NCBI GenBank assembly: GCA_050262615.1
Contig: JBLNEL010000056.1
Coordinates: 1-10,977, forward strand
DNA: 10,977 nucleotides
Reading direction: 5' to 3'
Source: JAUZPB01 sp050262615
Lineage (GTDB): Bacteria; Bacteroidota; Ignavibacteria; Ignavibacteriales; SURF-24
Below, piece by piece: positions 1 to 6,509 of this stretch. Below the pieces are notes generated by a model. It ran no database searches and was not told the DNA's origin. It worked only from the letters and a program-made list of their open reading frames with translations. How positions within the stretch are numbered: position 1 is the first letter of the stretch; every line of letters begins with the position of its first letter. Position numbers and translations under genes: made by a program.

Positions 1-156
1 CCGACTGAAGCATTAACTGCTCCTGCCAGGGGTAAATACTTTTATCTATTTGAAAGGCCGCATTATTTTAAACGTAAATTAATTTATTTTTGAAATTATT
101 AAATTTTAGCTTTATTTTATCGAATAAATTAAAATGTTGATAATTCATCATTTTTA

Positions 157-178
157 CCGGAAAAAGCAATTTTCCCGG
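157..178 (+). repeat. Hairpin in the sdhC leader
   Basis: CCGGAAAA at 157-164 and TTTTCCCGG at 170-178 form an 8-bp stem with one bulged base and a five-base loop, ending 20 bases before the sdhC ribosome binding site. It could be an mRNA leader hairpin or a protein-binding dyad. Its function is unknown and it may be incidental. Confidence 0.35.
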
Positions 179-198
179 GACATTTGATCTTCAATAAA

Positions 199-203
199 GG
201 AGG
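199..203 (+). promoter_or_regulatory. Ribosome binding site of sdhC
   Basis: AAAGGAGG (197-203, core GGAGG) lies six bases before the ATG at 210. It is a strong Shine-Dalgarno site and fixes the start of sdhC. sdhA has a similar GGGAGG at 867-872, which lies inside the last codons of sdhC. Confidence 0.8.
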
Positions 204-209
204 AACTTA

Positions 210-875
210 ATGGGGTGGTTTACACGTGCCATCAGCTCATCACTGGGAAAAAAGTACATAATGGCTCTTTCGGGGCTATTCCTGGTAATTTACCTTGTAG
301 TGCACCTGTTTGGAAACACTTTTCTTTATGCCGGGCAAGAACCTTTTAACAATTATGTTTCAGCACTGACCGAGTCAAAATTTAAGTATCTGATACATGT
401 TGTGGAAGTAATTCTGCTCTTAGGTTTTATTATTCATATATATGATGGTATAAAGCTGACAATTGAGAACTGGAGTGCACGTCCAAACCGGTATGCTGTA
501 AAACCTGCTGATCCACAGAGCACAGTAGCTTCCAGAACAATGTGGCTTACTGCAAGCATAGTATTTTTCTTTCTTGTAGTACACATTCAGCAGTTCTGGT
601 ATTCGTACCACTATGGAACTACCGGCGAGCCTAACATGTATGGGATAGTTGTGGCTACATTCAAAGATCCGCTGTATTCGGCCATATATCTGGTATCTGT
701 ATTTCTTCTGGGCTTTCATCTTTATCATGGATTCCAAAGCGCATTCCAGAGCCTGGGATTAAATCATCCCAAATACAGGCCGTTTATTGTAATATTCGGC
801 AGAATTTATGCAGTTGTAATTGCTTTAGGGTTTGCGTCGTTTCCTATCTACTTTTATTTCATTTATGGGAGGTAA
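210..875 (+). CDS. sdhC: Succinate dehydrogenase cytochrome b558 subunit
   Basis: Membrane anchor of succinate:quinone oxidoreductase (complex II), of the single-chain b558 type in which one polypeptide replaces SdhC plus SdhD. The 221-residue length fits that family. Five hydrophobic segments are visible, roughly at residues 17-38, 58-82, 110-132, 153-178 and 191-217. Histidines that could ligate two hemes sit in the membrane segments: H32 (VVHLFGN), H63 or H76, H125 (VVHIQQFW), and H170 or H173 within the motif FHLYHGFQSAFQSLG. By analogy with Wolinella and Bacillus enzymes this would be a diheme, menaquinone-linked anchor; which histidines bind heme is inferred. A strong Shine-Dalgarno site precedes the ATG. 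It is the first gene of sdhCAB, and sdhA starts 6 bases after its stop, with sdhA's ribosome binding site inside the sdhC 3' end. Confidence 0.95.
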   Translation: MGWFTRAISSSLGKKYIMALSGLFLVIYLVVHLFGNTFLYAGQEPFNNYVSALTESKFKYLIHVVEVILLLGFIIHIYDGIKLTIENWSARPNRYAVKPADPQSTVASRTMWLTASIVFFFLVVHIQQFWYSYHYGTTGEPNMYGIVVATFKDPLYSAIYLVSVFLLGFHLYHGFQSAFQSLGLNHPKYRPFIVIFGRIYAVVIALGFASFPIYFYFIYGR

Positions 876-881
876 ATAATA

Positions 882-2795
882 ATGATAACTTTAGATTCGA
901 AGGTACCTGCCGGAAATCTGCAGGAAAAATGGACCAGCCACAAGTTTAATATGAAACTTGTTAATCCTGCAAACAAAAGAAAATATGAAGTAATAGTAGT
1001 AGGGACAGGTCTTGCAGGTGCATCGGCCGCAGCAACGCTGGCAGAATTAGGATATAATGTTAAGTCATTTTGCTATCAGGACAGTCCGCGCCGTGCTCAC
1101 TCGATTGCAGCCCAGGGGGGGATAAATGCAGCAAAAAATTATCAGAATGACGGTGACAGCATTTACCGTTTGTTTTACGATACTATTAAAGGCGGCGACT
1201 ACCGTGCCCGTGAGGCGAATGTTTACAGGCTGGCCGAAGTAAGTAATAATATTATCGACCAGTGTGTTGCACAGGGAGTGCCTTTTGCAAGGGAATATGG
1301 TGGTCTGCTTGACAACCGGTCGTTTGGAGGAGCTCAGGTTTCAAGGACATTTTATGCCCGCGGTCAGACCGGGCAGCAGCTTCTTTTAGGCGCCTACAGT
1401 GCTCTTAACAGGCAGATCGGACTTGGAAAAATAAAGATGTTTCCAAGGCGCGAAATGCTTGATCTGATCGTAGTTGATGGCCACGCAAGAGGTATTGTTG
1501 TAAGGAACCTTATAACAGGCGAAATAGAAAGGTATTCGGCTCATGCTGTAATACTTGCCACAGGCGGTTACGGCAATGTTTACTTCCTGTCGACAAATGC
1601 CATGAACTCAAATGCAACAGCTATATGGCGAGCACATAAAAAAGGCGCGTTGTTTGGAAATCCATGTTTTACTCAGATACATCCGACCTGCATACCTGTT
1701 CATGGCGAATATCAGTCGAAGCTTACGCTTATGAGTGAAAGTTTAAGAAATGACGGGCGAGTATGGGTACCAAAGAAAGCAGGCGATAAGCGTCCGGCTA
1801 ACCAGATACCTGAGGAGGAAAGGGATTATTTCCTTGAAAGGAAATATCCATCGTTCGGAAACCTTGTACCTCGCGATGTAGCTTCAAGAAATGCAAAAGA
1901 GCAATGTGACGCAGGCAAGGGAGTAGGTGAAACAGGTCTGGCGGTTTATCTTGATTTTGCCGATGCCATAAAGAGACTAGGCAAAAAGGCCATTGATGAA
2001 AAATACGGCAACCTTTTCCAGATGTACCAGATGATCACAAATGAAGATCCGTATCAGGTACCAATGAGAATTTATCCGGCAATTCATTACACAATGGGCG
2101 GGCTATGGGTTGATTATAATCTGATGAGCACCATACCCGGTTTATTTGTCTTAGGTGAAGCCAATTTCTCAGACCACGGTGCCAACAGGCTTGGTGCAAG
2201 TGCATTGATGCAGGGATTAGCCGACGGATATTTTGTAATTCCTTATACATTAGGTAATTACCTGGCAGGCACAAAGTTTACTGCGGTAAATACAGATAAT
2301 GCTGCCTTCAAGGATTCAGAGGAGAATATAAGGAAAATGGTTGACAGGCTTCTTTCAGTTAAAGGAAAGAAGACAGTCGATGAGATCCACAGAGAGCTTG
2401 GAAAAGTAATGTGGGATAATGTCGGCATGGCGAGAAATGCTGAAGGTTTAAATATAGCAATCAAAGAGATCGGAAGGCTGCGTGAGGAGTTCTGGAAGAA
2501 TGTAAACGTTACCGGTGCAGCCGGTGATTTGAATCAGACGCTGGAACGTGCAGGCAGGGTTGCCGATTATCTTGAACTTGGTGAATTGATGGCCCGGGAT
2601 GCATTGCACCGCAATGAATCATGCGGCGGTCATTTCAGGGAAGAATATCAGACAGAGGAAAATGAAGCAAGGCGCGACGATGAAAATTTTGCTTATGTTG
2701 CTGCCTGGGAGTTCAATCAGGCAGGCGATTGGACATTGCATAAAGAAAACCTTGTTTTTGAAAATGTGAAACCAACGCAAAGGAGCTACAAATAA
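882..2795 (+). CDS. sdhA: Succinate dehydrogenase flavoprotein subunit
   Basis: Catalytic subunit that oxidises succinate to fumarate and passes electrons through FAD to SdhB. The 637 residues match the long b558-class SdhA. A Rossmann FAD-binding motif GTGLAG is at residues 41-46. H73 in RRAHSIAAQGG is the expected covalent flavin attachment site. Active-site elements are present: H267 in QIHPT, R331 in LVPRDVASR (the catalytic proton-shuttle arginine of the family), H402 in IHYTMGG and R436 in GANRLGAS. The C-terminal part (about 485-637) is the helical and capping region of fumarate reductase/SdhA proteins, including RNESCGGHFR. The protein is complete and no key residue is missing. GGGAGG at 867-872 precedes the ATG by nine bases. 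Direction (succinate oxidation or fumarate reduction) cannot be told from sequence alone; the b558 type usually works with menaquinone. Confidence 0.97.
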   Translation: MITLDSKVPAGNLQEKWTSHKFNMKLVNPANKRKYEVIVVGTGLAGASAAATLAELGYNVKSFCYQDSPRRAHSIAAQGGINAAKNYQNDGDSIYRLFYDTIKGGDYRAREANVYRLAEVSNNIIDQCVAQGVPFAREYGGLLDNRSFGGAQVSRTFYARGQTGQQLLLGAYSALNRQIGLGKIKMFPRREMLDLIVVDGHARGIVVRNLITGEIERYSAHAVILATGGYGNVYFLSTNAMNSNATAIWRAHKKGALFGNPCFTQIHPTCIPVHGEYQSKLTLMSESLRNDGRVWVPKKAGDKRPANQIPEEERDYFLERKYPSFGNLVPRDVASRNAKEQCDAGKGVGETGLAVYLDFADAIKRLGKKAIDEKYGNLFQMYQMITNEDPYQVPMRIYPAIHYTMGGLWVDYNLMSTIPGLFVLGEANFSDHGANRLGASALMQGLADGYFVIPYTLGNYLAGTKFTAVNTDNAAFKDSEENIRKMVDRLLSVKGKKTVDEIHRELGKVMWDNVGMARNAEGLNIAIKEIGRLREEFWKNVNVTGAAGDLNQTLERAGRVADYLELGELMARDALHRNESCGGHFREEYQTEENEARRDDENFAYVAAWEFNQAGDWTLHKENLVFENVKPTQRSYK

Positions 2796-2796
2796 T

Positions 2797-3579
2797 ATGA
2801 GCGGAAATTTGAATTTAACTTTGAAAATCTGGCGTCAGGCAAACAGAACTTCAGTTGGGAAATTTGAAACATATAAATTATCAAATATATCAACTGACGC
2901 ATCATTTCTTGAGATGCTTGATATCTTAAACGAGGAGCTCCAGAGAAAAAACGAGGATCCGGTTGCCTTCGATCATGATTGCCGTGAGGGTATCTGCGGT
3001 GCATGCGGACTGGTAATTAACGGAAGGCCGCATGGACCTATAAGAGGCACAACTACCTGTCAGCTGCACATGAGGCATTTTAAAGACGGGGAAACAATTG
3101 TAGTAGAACCCTGGAGAGCCAAAGCCTTCCCGGTGATAAAGGATTTAATTGTCGACAGAAGCGCATTTGAAAAAATTCAGCAGGCAGGCGGGTTTATTTC
3201 CATAAATACCGGCGGTGTGCCTGATGCAAATTCGATCCCGGTTTCAAAGGAGCTGGCAAATACTGCAATGGATGCTGCTGCCTGCATCGGCTGCGGCGCA
3301 TGTGTAGCTGCCTGCAAGAATGCTTCAGCAATGCTGTTTGTTTCGGCCAAAGTCTCACATTTAGCTCACCTTCCTCAGGGAAGAATCGAAAGGTTCGAAA
3401 GAGTTGAAGCAATGGTTAAGGTAATGGATGAGATGGGATTTGGAAGCTGTACAAATACATATGCCTGCGAAGCTGAATGTCCAAAGGAAATTTCAGTTTT
3501 ACATATTGCAAAAATGAACAGGGAGTACTTTGCAGCGAAATTGAAGTCGAAGCATAAAAACGACAATATCAGTGAATAA
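2797..3579 (+). CDS. sdhB: Succinate dehydrogenase iron-sulfur subunit
   Basis: Electron-transfer subunit linking the flavin of SdhA to the quinone site in SdhC. The 260 residues contain all cysteines for three clusters. The [2Fe-2S] cluster uses C62, C67, C70 and C88 in an N-terminal ferredoxin domain (CREGICGACG), with cysteine at all four positions. The [4Fe-4S] cluster is expected at C163, C166, C169 and C228, and the [3Fe-4S] cluster at C173, C218 and C224, by alignment with the known SdhB pattern. AAAGGAG at 2779-2785, inside the end of sdhA, is the ribosome binding site; its 11-base spacing is slightly long. The ATG follows the sdhA stop by one base, so translation is likely coupled. 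The short lysine-rich tail (KLKSKHKNDN) is unremarkable. It is the last gene of the operon; a hairpin follows 21 bases after the stop. Confidence 0.97.
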   Translation: MSGNLNLTLKIWRQANRTSVGKFETYKLSNISTDASFLEMLDILNEELQRKNEDPVAFDHDCREGICGACGLVINGRPHGPIRGTTTCQLHMRHFKDGETIVVEPWRAKAFPVIKDLIVDRSAFEKIQQAGGFISINTGGVPDANSIPVSKELANTAMDAAACIGCGACVAACKNASAMLFVSAKVSHLAHLPQGRIERFERVEAMVKVMDEMGFGSCTNTYACEAECPKEISVLHIAKMNREYFAAKLKSKHKNDNISE

Positions 3580-3600
3580 TAAAAACTGTTGAACATTCTA

Positions 3601-3654
3601 TTTCCGTCTGCTGGAAATCTTCTTTTTTTTTCAGCAGGCGGGAAATTTTAATTT
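3601..3654 (+). terminator. Likely terminator after sdhB
   Basis: Bases 3601-3613 pair with 3632-3645 in a 13-bp stem with one G-T wobble and one bulged G, followed by TTTTAATTT. The 18-base loop is unusual in containing a run of nine T. It separates sdhB from a convergent small gene at 3685-3858, so it could end transcription from either side. Confidence 0.6.
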
Positions 3655-3684
3655 CACACAAAAACGCTGCTTATTTTGACAGAC

Positions 3685-3858
3685 TTAATCTTTTTCTGAA
3701 AGGTTTTTATCTTTCGGACTGCTGCTTCTGAGGATGTCAGTTTTTTCAGTATCTGTCAGGAAAAAGCCTTCTGCATTTTCATACCCACTGGGTGCCTTAA
3801 TGATTTCATAAAGCATCCAAAGCCCAAAGATACCCAGGTATATAAAAATGTATAACAT
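3685..3858 (-). CDS. Small one-helix membrane protein, 57 aa, unknown
   Basis: A short complete reading frame with ATG at 3858-3856 and TAA at 3687-3685. The protein begins MLYIFIYLGIFGLWMLYEII, a single hydrophobic helix (about residues 2-20), followed by a polar, charged tail of about 37 residues rich in Lys, Asp, Ser and Glu and ending NLSEKD. Topology is probably N-out or membrane-tethered with a soluble tail; the side is uncertain. Support for a real gene: a TTGACA/TAAATT promoter with a 17-base spacer ends 35 bases upstream, the composition is sensible for a membrane protein, and the frame fills an otherwise empty interval. Weak points: no clear Shine-Dalgarno site (only GAG in TGAGCAG) and small size. 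I do not recognise the family, and neither neighbour suggests a function. It is transcribed toward sdhB, with the hairpin at 3601-3645 between them. Confidence 0.6.
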   Translation of the reverse strand: MLYIFIYLGIFGLWMLYEIIKAPSGYENAEGFFLTDTEKTDILRSSSPKDKNLSEKD

Positions 3859-3892
3859 TACTGCTCAGTCTGATAGTTTTTATTTACTAAAA

Positions 3893-3921
3893 AATTTATG
3901 AACTGTGCCCCTGACTGTCAA
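3893..3921 (-). promoter_or_regulatory. Sigma70-like promoter of the small membrane gene
   Basis: On the minus strand, a perfect TTGACA (3921-3916) is followed by a 17-base spacer and TAAATT (3898-3893, four of six matches to TATAAT). Transcription would begin near 3886, giving a leader of about 28 bases before the ATG at 3858. Just upstream of the -35 box lies an inverted repeat (3921-3950) that could be an operator. Confidence 0.55.
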
Positions 3922-3950
3922 ATCAGATGCCACTTGAAAAAGTGCTGATT
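3921..3950. repeat. Bulged hairpin next to the -35 box
   Basis: AATCAG (3921-3926) pairs with CTGATT (3945-3950), and CACTT (3931-3935) pairs with AAGTG (3940-3944) around a GAAA loop, leaving a four-base bulge (3927-3930). The 11 paired bases make an imperfect dyad directly against the -35 box of the minus-strand promoter. No T-run follows, so it does not look like a terminator. A regulatory role is inferred only. Confidence 0.4.
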
Positions 3951-3976
3951 ATCGGCTGTTTTTGAAGGTATTTGAT

Positions 3977-4049
3977 AAAAACTGAAGAAAAAAATAAAGT
4001 TATTTTACTTTTCGAGTAAAATAACATTACTGAAAATGCTTCAGTTTTT
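3977..4049. repeat. Nested inverted repeats in intergenic DNA
   Basis: AAAAACTGAAG (3977-3987) and CTTCAGTTTTT (4039-4049) are perfect 11-bp complements. Between them lies a second perfect 10-bp pair, GTTATTTTAC (3999-4008) and GTAAAATAAC (4016-4025), with a seven-base loop. The two stems are separated by AT-rich internal loops of 11 and 13 bases. The outer arm ends in a T-run on each strand, so it could act as a bidirectional terminator, a folded RNA or a protein-binding dyad. It lies between two divergently oriented genes, where a terminator would be less expected. Confidence 0.55.
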
Positions 4050-4254
4050 CCATAGAAAGCTCATTAAATTTTGCTTAAGCTGATAAAATAAGCACGGATT
4101 TAATAAAAATTAGCCCGGTTTTCCTTATATTGCCTTTTAATATCATTTTTTATTGTCACAATTCAAAAAAACTATTGGGGAAAGATATCCAGAATCCTGT
4201 TTTCAATGAAGATCTTTGGATTTTAACAGAATTGTTAACGGAAGGTTACTTATA
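4050..4254 (+). other. Leader region of the acidic-protein operon
   Basis: About 200 AT-rich bases before the start codon. I see a short dyad TGCTTA (4072-4077) / TAAGCA (4089-4094) and no convincing -35/-10 pair; TATATT at 4126-4131 lacks a partner. A promoter for the 4255-8482 gene set probably lies here but cannot be fixed by eye. Confidence 0.35.
4240..4245 (+). promoter_or_regulatory. Ribosome binding site that decides the start at 4255
   Basis: GGAAGG nine bases before the ATG at 4255. An in-frame TTG at 4216 would extend the protein by 13 residues, but it has no Shine-Dalgarno site close upstream and the extension is not needed, so 4255 is preferred. Confidence 0.6.
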
Positions 4255-6504
4255 ATGTTCGAGAAGGAAACAAAGTTCCTATATGATTTCAGTATGAACC
4301 AGATAAAACATCTGGGTTCATATATTACCTATGACCAGCTGGCCGGGTCCAATCTGCATCCTGCAATTATCAGATATGTTTCAGCTGAAATTGATTATCT
4401 GATCTTTGAGGACAGGCAAAGGATAATCAGTAATTCAAATTTCGATTATACCGGAGAGGAGATTACCAGGTATTTTGCATTAATGGCAAATGAAATTAAA
4501 AAAAACAAAAAGTTTTCTCTGGATTATATTGGTAATATTGTACTGCATGCCATATCGTTTTCGTTGAATTATCTGGCTCAGCCTAACTGGGCTTTAGTTA
4601 AGCTTATTTTTGCTAAAGATCATCAGCTAAAAGCAACAGAAGTAGTTCAGATACTTAAGTACGTATACTTCTACAGCTATATTCCGGGACTGGTTGAAAA
4701 GTACATTCAAAAGAAAAAACTGTTATATGTAAGTAAAGATGAGATAGAAGAACTGCTTGTAAAAGCAGACCGGGAAATCTATGAAAATTATAATTTAGGG
4801 TTAATTAATAATGTTCTGACAGCAATCGGCGATTTTGCAAATATTGGCAGTTTTAATAAAGCAAAGATTCCGCTGCTGGTCTTTGAGCTGTTCCTGAAGG
4901 AAAAGAAGTTAGATCAGTATTGGGAGAAGCTTCATAGTGCGCTCGGAACTGAGATTAAGCAGACTTATGAAATACCTGAGGTAAGGCAAATACTTGACTC
5001 GCCAATAGTTACACCTGCTGCTAAAAAGGAAAGCTACATAGATAAAATTTTAAACCAGGATAAGCCTTTAAGCATATTCAGGAAAGAACCCAATGTGGAT
5101 CAAGATGATGAGTTAAGGGAAGAAGAACTCCTGAAATATCCTCCTGAAGAACAGAAGGATGAAGATATAACTGAAAGTAATGCAATTAATAGCAGCGCTC
5201 CTGATAATGACCAGCCAGAGGATAGGATTGCTGAGGATAGGATTGCTGAGGATAATGAAGTATTGAATATTCCTGAAACTTCAGAAGGGAGTCATATAGA
5301 TGAGAATTACTCAGAGGACAGTTACAAAGAGGGGAGTAATGCCGGAGATAGTTATTCAGCTCTCAGCAGTTTAGATGATATTAAGTCAAATGAAATTAAA
5401 GCAGATGAGGTTAAGACAAATGAGGTTAAGGCAGATGATAATGAAGAGATAGAGCTTGAGATTTCTTCTGATGACAGTTCTGAGGAATATATTTTTCTTG
5501 AAGAGCCACAGGATGAGGAGACCTGGGAAGCAGCAGCAGGTTTTCCGTCTGAAGATGATAAGATCCTTTCAGAAAGAGATGATGCCAAGGAAGAAAATTC
5601 AGATGAAAAAGAAAAGCTAAAAGAGAATTTGGTTGAGGATGATCTATTAAAAGCAGGAGTGACTGAAGAGTCTTTAAGTGAGATTGAAATAAGTCAGGAA
5701 GATACAGATATTGACGACCTGCAGAAGCAGCTGGATGAATATTTCAGTAAAGCTGACAGGGATATAGAAGAAATAAATTTATCTGAAGAAAATAATTCTA
5801 TAGAGGAAAGTAATTTCTCTGAAGATAGTAATCCGGAAATATCAAAGACTGAAAATAATTTCAGTGAAGAAATACCTGTTGAAAAAGTTAGTTTTTCAGA
5901 AAGTGAGAATTTTGAAAATGACATTTTTGAAAATGACATTGAAGAATACTCAGCTAATAAGCCGGGAAATGAGAATGAATTAAATACAGAAATTGAAGAT
6001 CAGGATATTACTGAGGTAAGAGATAATAATACTGCAGATGAAGATGATAATTCATTTAACGATTTAACAGAAGCCGGCATTGATCTATCTGATGAAGATT
6101 TATCAGTTGAGGTAGAACTTTCGCCAACTGATAATGTTTCACATGCAGGAAAGCTTTCGGACACAGATGAATTTTCTGAAGATGATGTTATATTTGCTCA
6201 TCTCTCAGAAGATGAAGCTGAATCAGGAGTTGGACTAGATCTTTTGGGTGCAGGCCGCAAGGGTGAGCAGAAAGATCTCTCTGATTATTTCTCACAGCGT
6301 GAGATGCATAAAATTATAAGTTCAGTATTTAATAACAATATAAAACAATTAGTTCAGACTTTTGAGGCTTTATCGGGATGCACGGATATGGCAGAAGCTG
6401 AGCGGGTTTTTAATCAGCTTTACGAAAAAAATCAGTTGTCTCCATCTTCAAAGGGAATAAAATTAATAAAGAAAAATTTAGTTAAATATTTAAGTCGGGT
6501 ATAA
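4255..6504 (+). CDS. Large acidic protein, unknown function, obg operon
   Basis: A 749-residue protein that I do not recognise. It has three parts. Residues 1 to about 250 are an ordered, probably helical domain with normal composition (for example GNIVLHAISFSLNYLAQPNW). Residues about 283-670 are a low-complexity tract dominated by Glu, Asp, Ser and Asn, certainly intrinsically disordered and strongly negative. Residues about 674-749 return to an ordered, basic and helical domain (DLSDYFSQREMHKIISSVFN onward, ending LIKKNLVKYLSRV). There is no signal peptide or membrane segment, so it should be cytoplasmic. Inside the acidic tract are pentapeptide repeats (EDRIA twice; four (I/V)K-x-(N/D)-(E/D) units at 376-395; FENDI twice) encoded by 15-bp duplications. 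It ends five bases before obg, implying cotranscription. Folded ends joined by a long acidic linker would suit a scaffold or a binder of basic partners such as ribosomal proteins, but that is speculation. Confidence 0.85.
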   Translation: MFEKETKFLYDFSMNQIKHLGSYITYDQLAGSNLHPAIIRYVSAEIDYLIFEDRQRIISNSNFDYTGEEITRYFALMANEIKKNKKFSLDYIGNIVLHAISFSLNYLAQPNWALVKLIFAKDHQLKATEVVQILKYVYFYSYIPGLVEKYIQKKKLLYVSKDEIEELLVKADREIYENYNLGLINNVLTAIGDFANIGSFNKAKIPLLVFELFLKEKKLDQYWEKLHSALGTEIKQTYEIPEVRQILDSPIVTPAAKKESYIDKILNQDKPLSIFRKEPNVDQDDELREEELLKYPPEEQKDEDITESNAINSSAPDNDQPEDRIAEDRIAEDNEVLNIPETSEGSHIDENYSEDSYKEGSNAGDSYSALSSLDDIKSNEIKADEVKTNEVKADDNEEIELEISSDDSSEEYIFLEEPQDEETWEAAAGFPSEDDKILSERDDAKEENSDEKEKLKENLVEDDLLKAGVTEESLSEIEISQEDTDIDDLQKQLDEYFSKADRDIEEINLSEENNSIEESNFSEDSNPEISKTENNFSEEIPVEKVSFSESENFENDIFENDIEEYSANKPGNENELNTEIEDQDITEVRDNNTADEDDNSFNDLTEAGIDLSDEDLSVEVELSPTDNVSHAGKLSDTDEFSEDDVIFAHLSEDEAESGVGLDLLGAGRKGEQKDLSDYFSQREMHKIISSVFNNNIKQLVQTFEALSGCTDMAEAERVFNQLYEKNQLSPSSKGIKLIKKNLVKYLSRV
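5218..5254 (+). repeat. 15-bp tandem duplication, EDRIA codons
   Basis: GAGGATAGGATTGCT occurs twice without change (5218-5232, 5233-5247), and its first seven bases occur again at 5248-5254. It encodes EDRIA-EDRIA-ED at residues 322-333 of the acidic protein. The exact identity suggests recent slippage or duplication; 15 bp preserves the frame. Confidence 0.9.
5380..5439 (+). repeat. Four diverged 15-bp units in the acidic gene
   Basis: Four successive 15-bp units starting at 5380, 5395, 5410 and 5425 encode IKSNE, IKADE, VKTNE and VKADD (residues 376-395). Units alternate (S/T)N and AD, suggesting a 15-bp duplication followed by a 30-bp one. Confidence 0.85.
5911..5940 (+). repeat. 15-bp perfect tandem duplication, FENDI codons
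   Basis: TTTGAAAATGACATT occurs twice in a row without change (5911-5925, 5926-5940), encoding FENDI-FENDI at residues 553-562 of the acidic protein. Confidence 0.9.
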
Positions 6505-6509
6505 ATAGA

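Larger units (their letters stand above)
1..209. other. Upstream region of the sdh operon
   Basis: No gene can be firmly called here. The + strand is open in frame 1 from base 1 to a TGA at 91-93, which could be the tail of an upstream gene. Alternatively, on the minus strand an ATG at 13-11 has AGGAG seven bases upstream, so a divergent gene could begin at the very edge; only four codons would lie inside the window, too few to support. Bases 94-156 are very AT-rich and are the likely sdh promoter zone. A TTGAAA at 90-95 followed 17 bases later by TATTTT is a weak candidate, and no convincing promoter can be fixed. Confidence 0.4.

Noticed and set aside
1..93. Open + frame ending at 91-93, and a minus-strand ATG at 13-11 with AGGAG upstream
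   Set aside because: Either could be the edge of a neighbouring gene, but the fragments are too short and lack recognisable sequence; they also exclude each other as an explanation of the same bases.
3898..3948. Tiny Cys-rich + strand frame (MNCAPDCQIRCHLKKC)
   Set aside because: Only 16 codons, no ribosome binding site, and it overlaps the minus-strand promoter and dyad. Likely chance.
4216..4254. TTG start extending the acidic protein by 13 residues
   Set aside because: No Shine-Dalgarno site close upstream, whereas the ATG at 4255 has GGAAGG at good spacing.
5352..5939. Ser-rich minus-strand frames opposite the acidic gene
   Set aside because: They are the mirror of Glu/Asp/Ser codons on the coding strand, with no ribosome binding site or recognisable domain.
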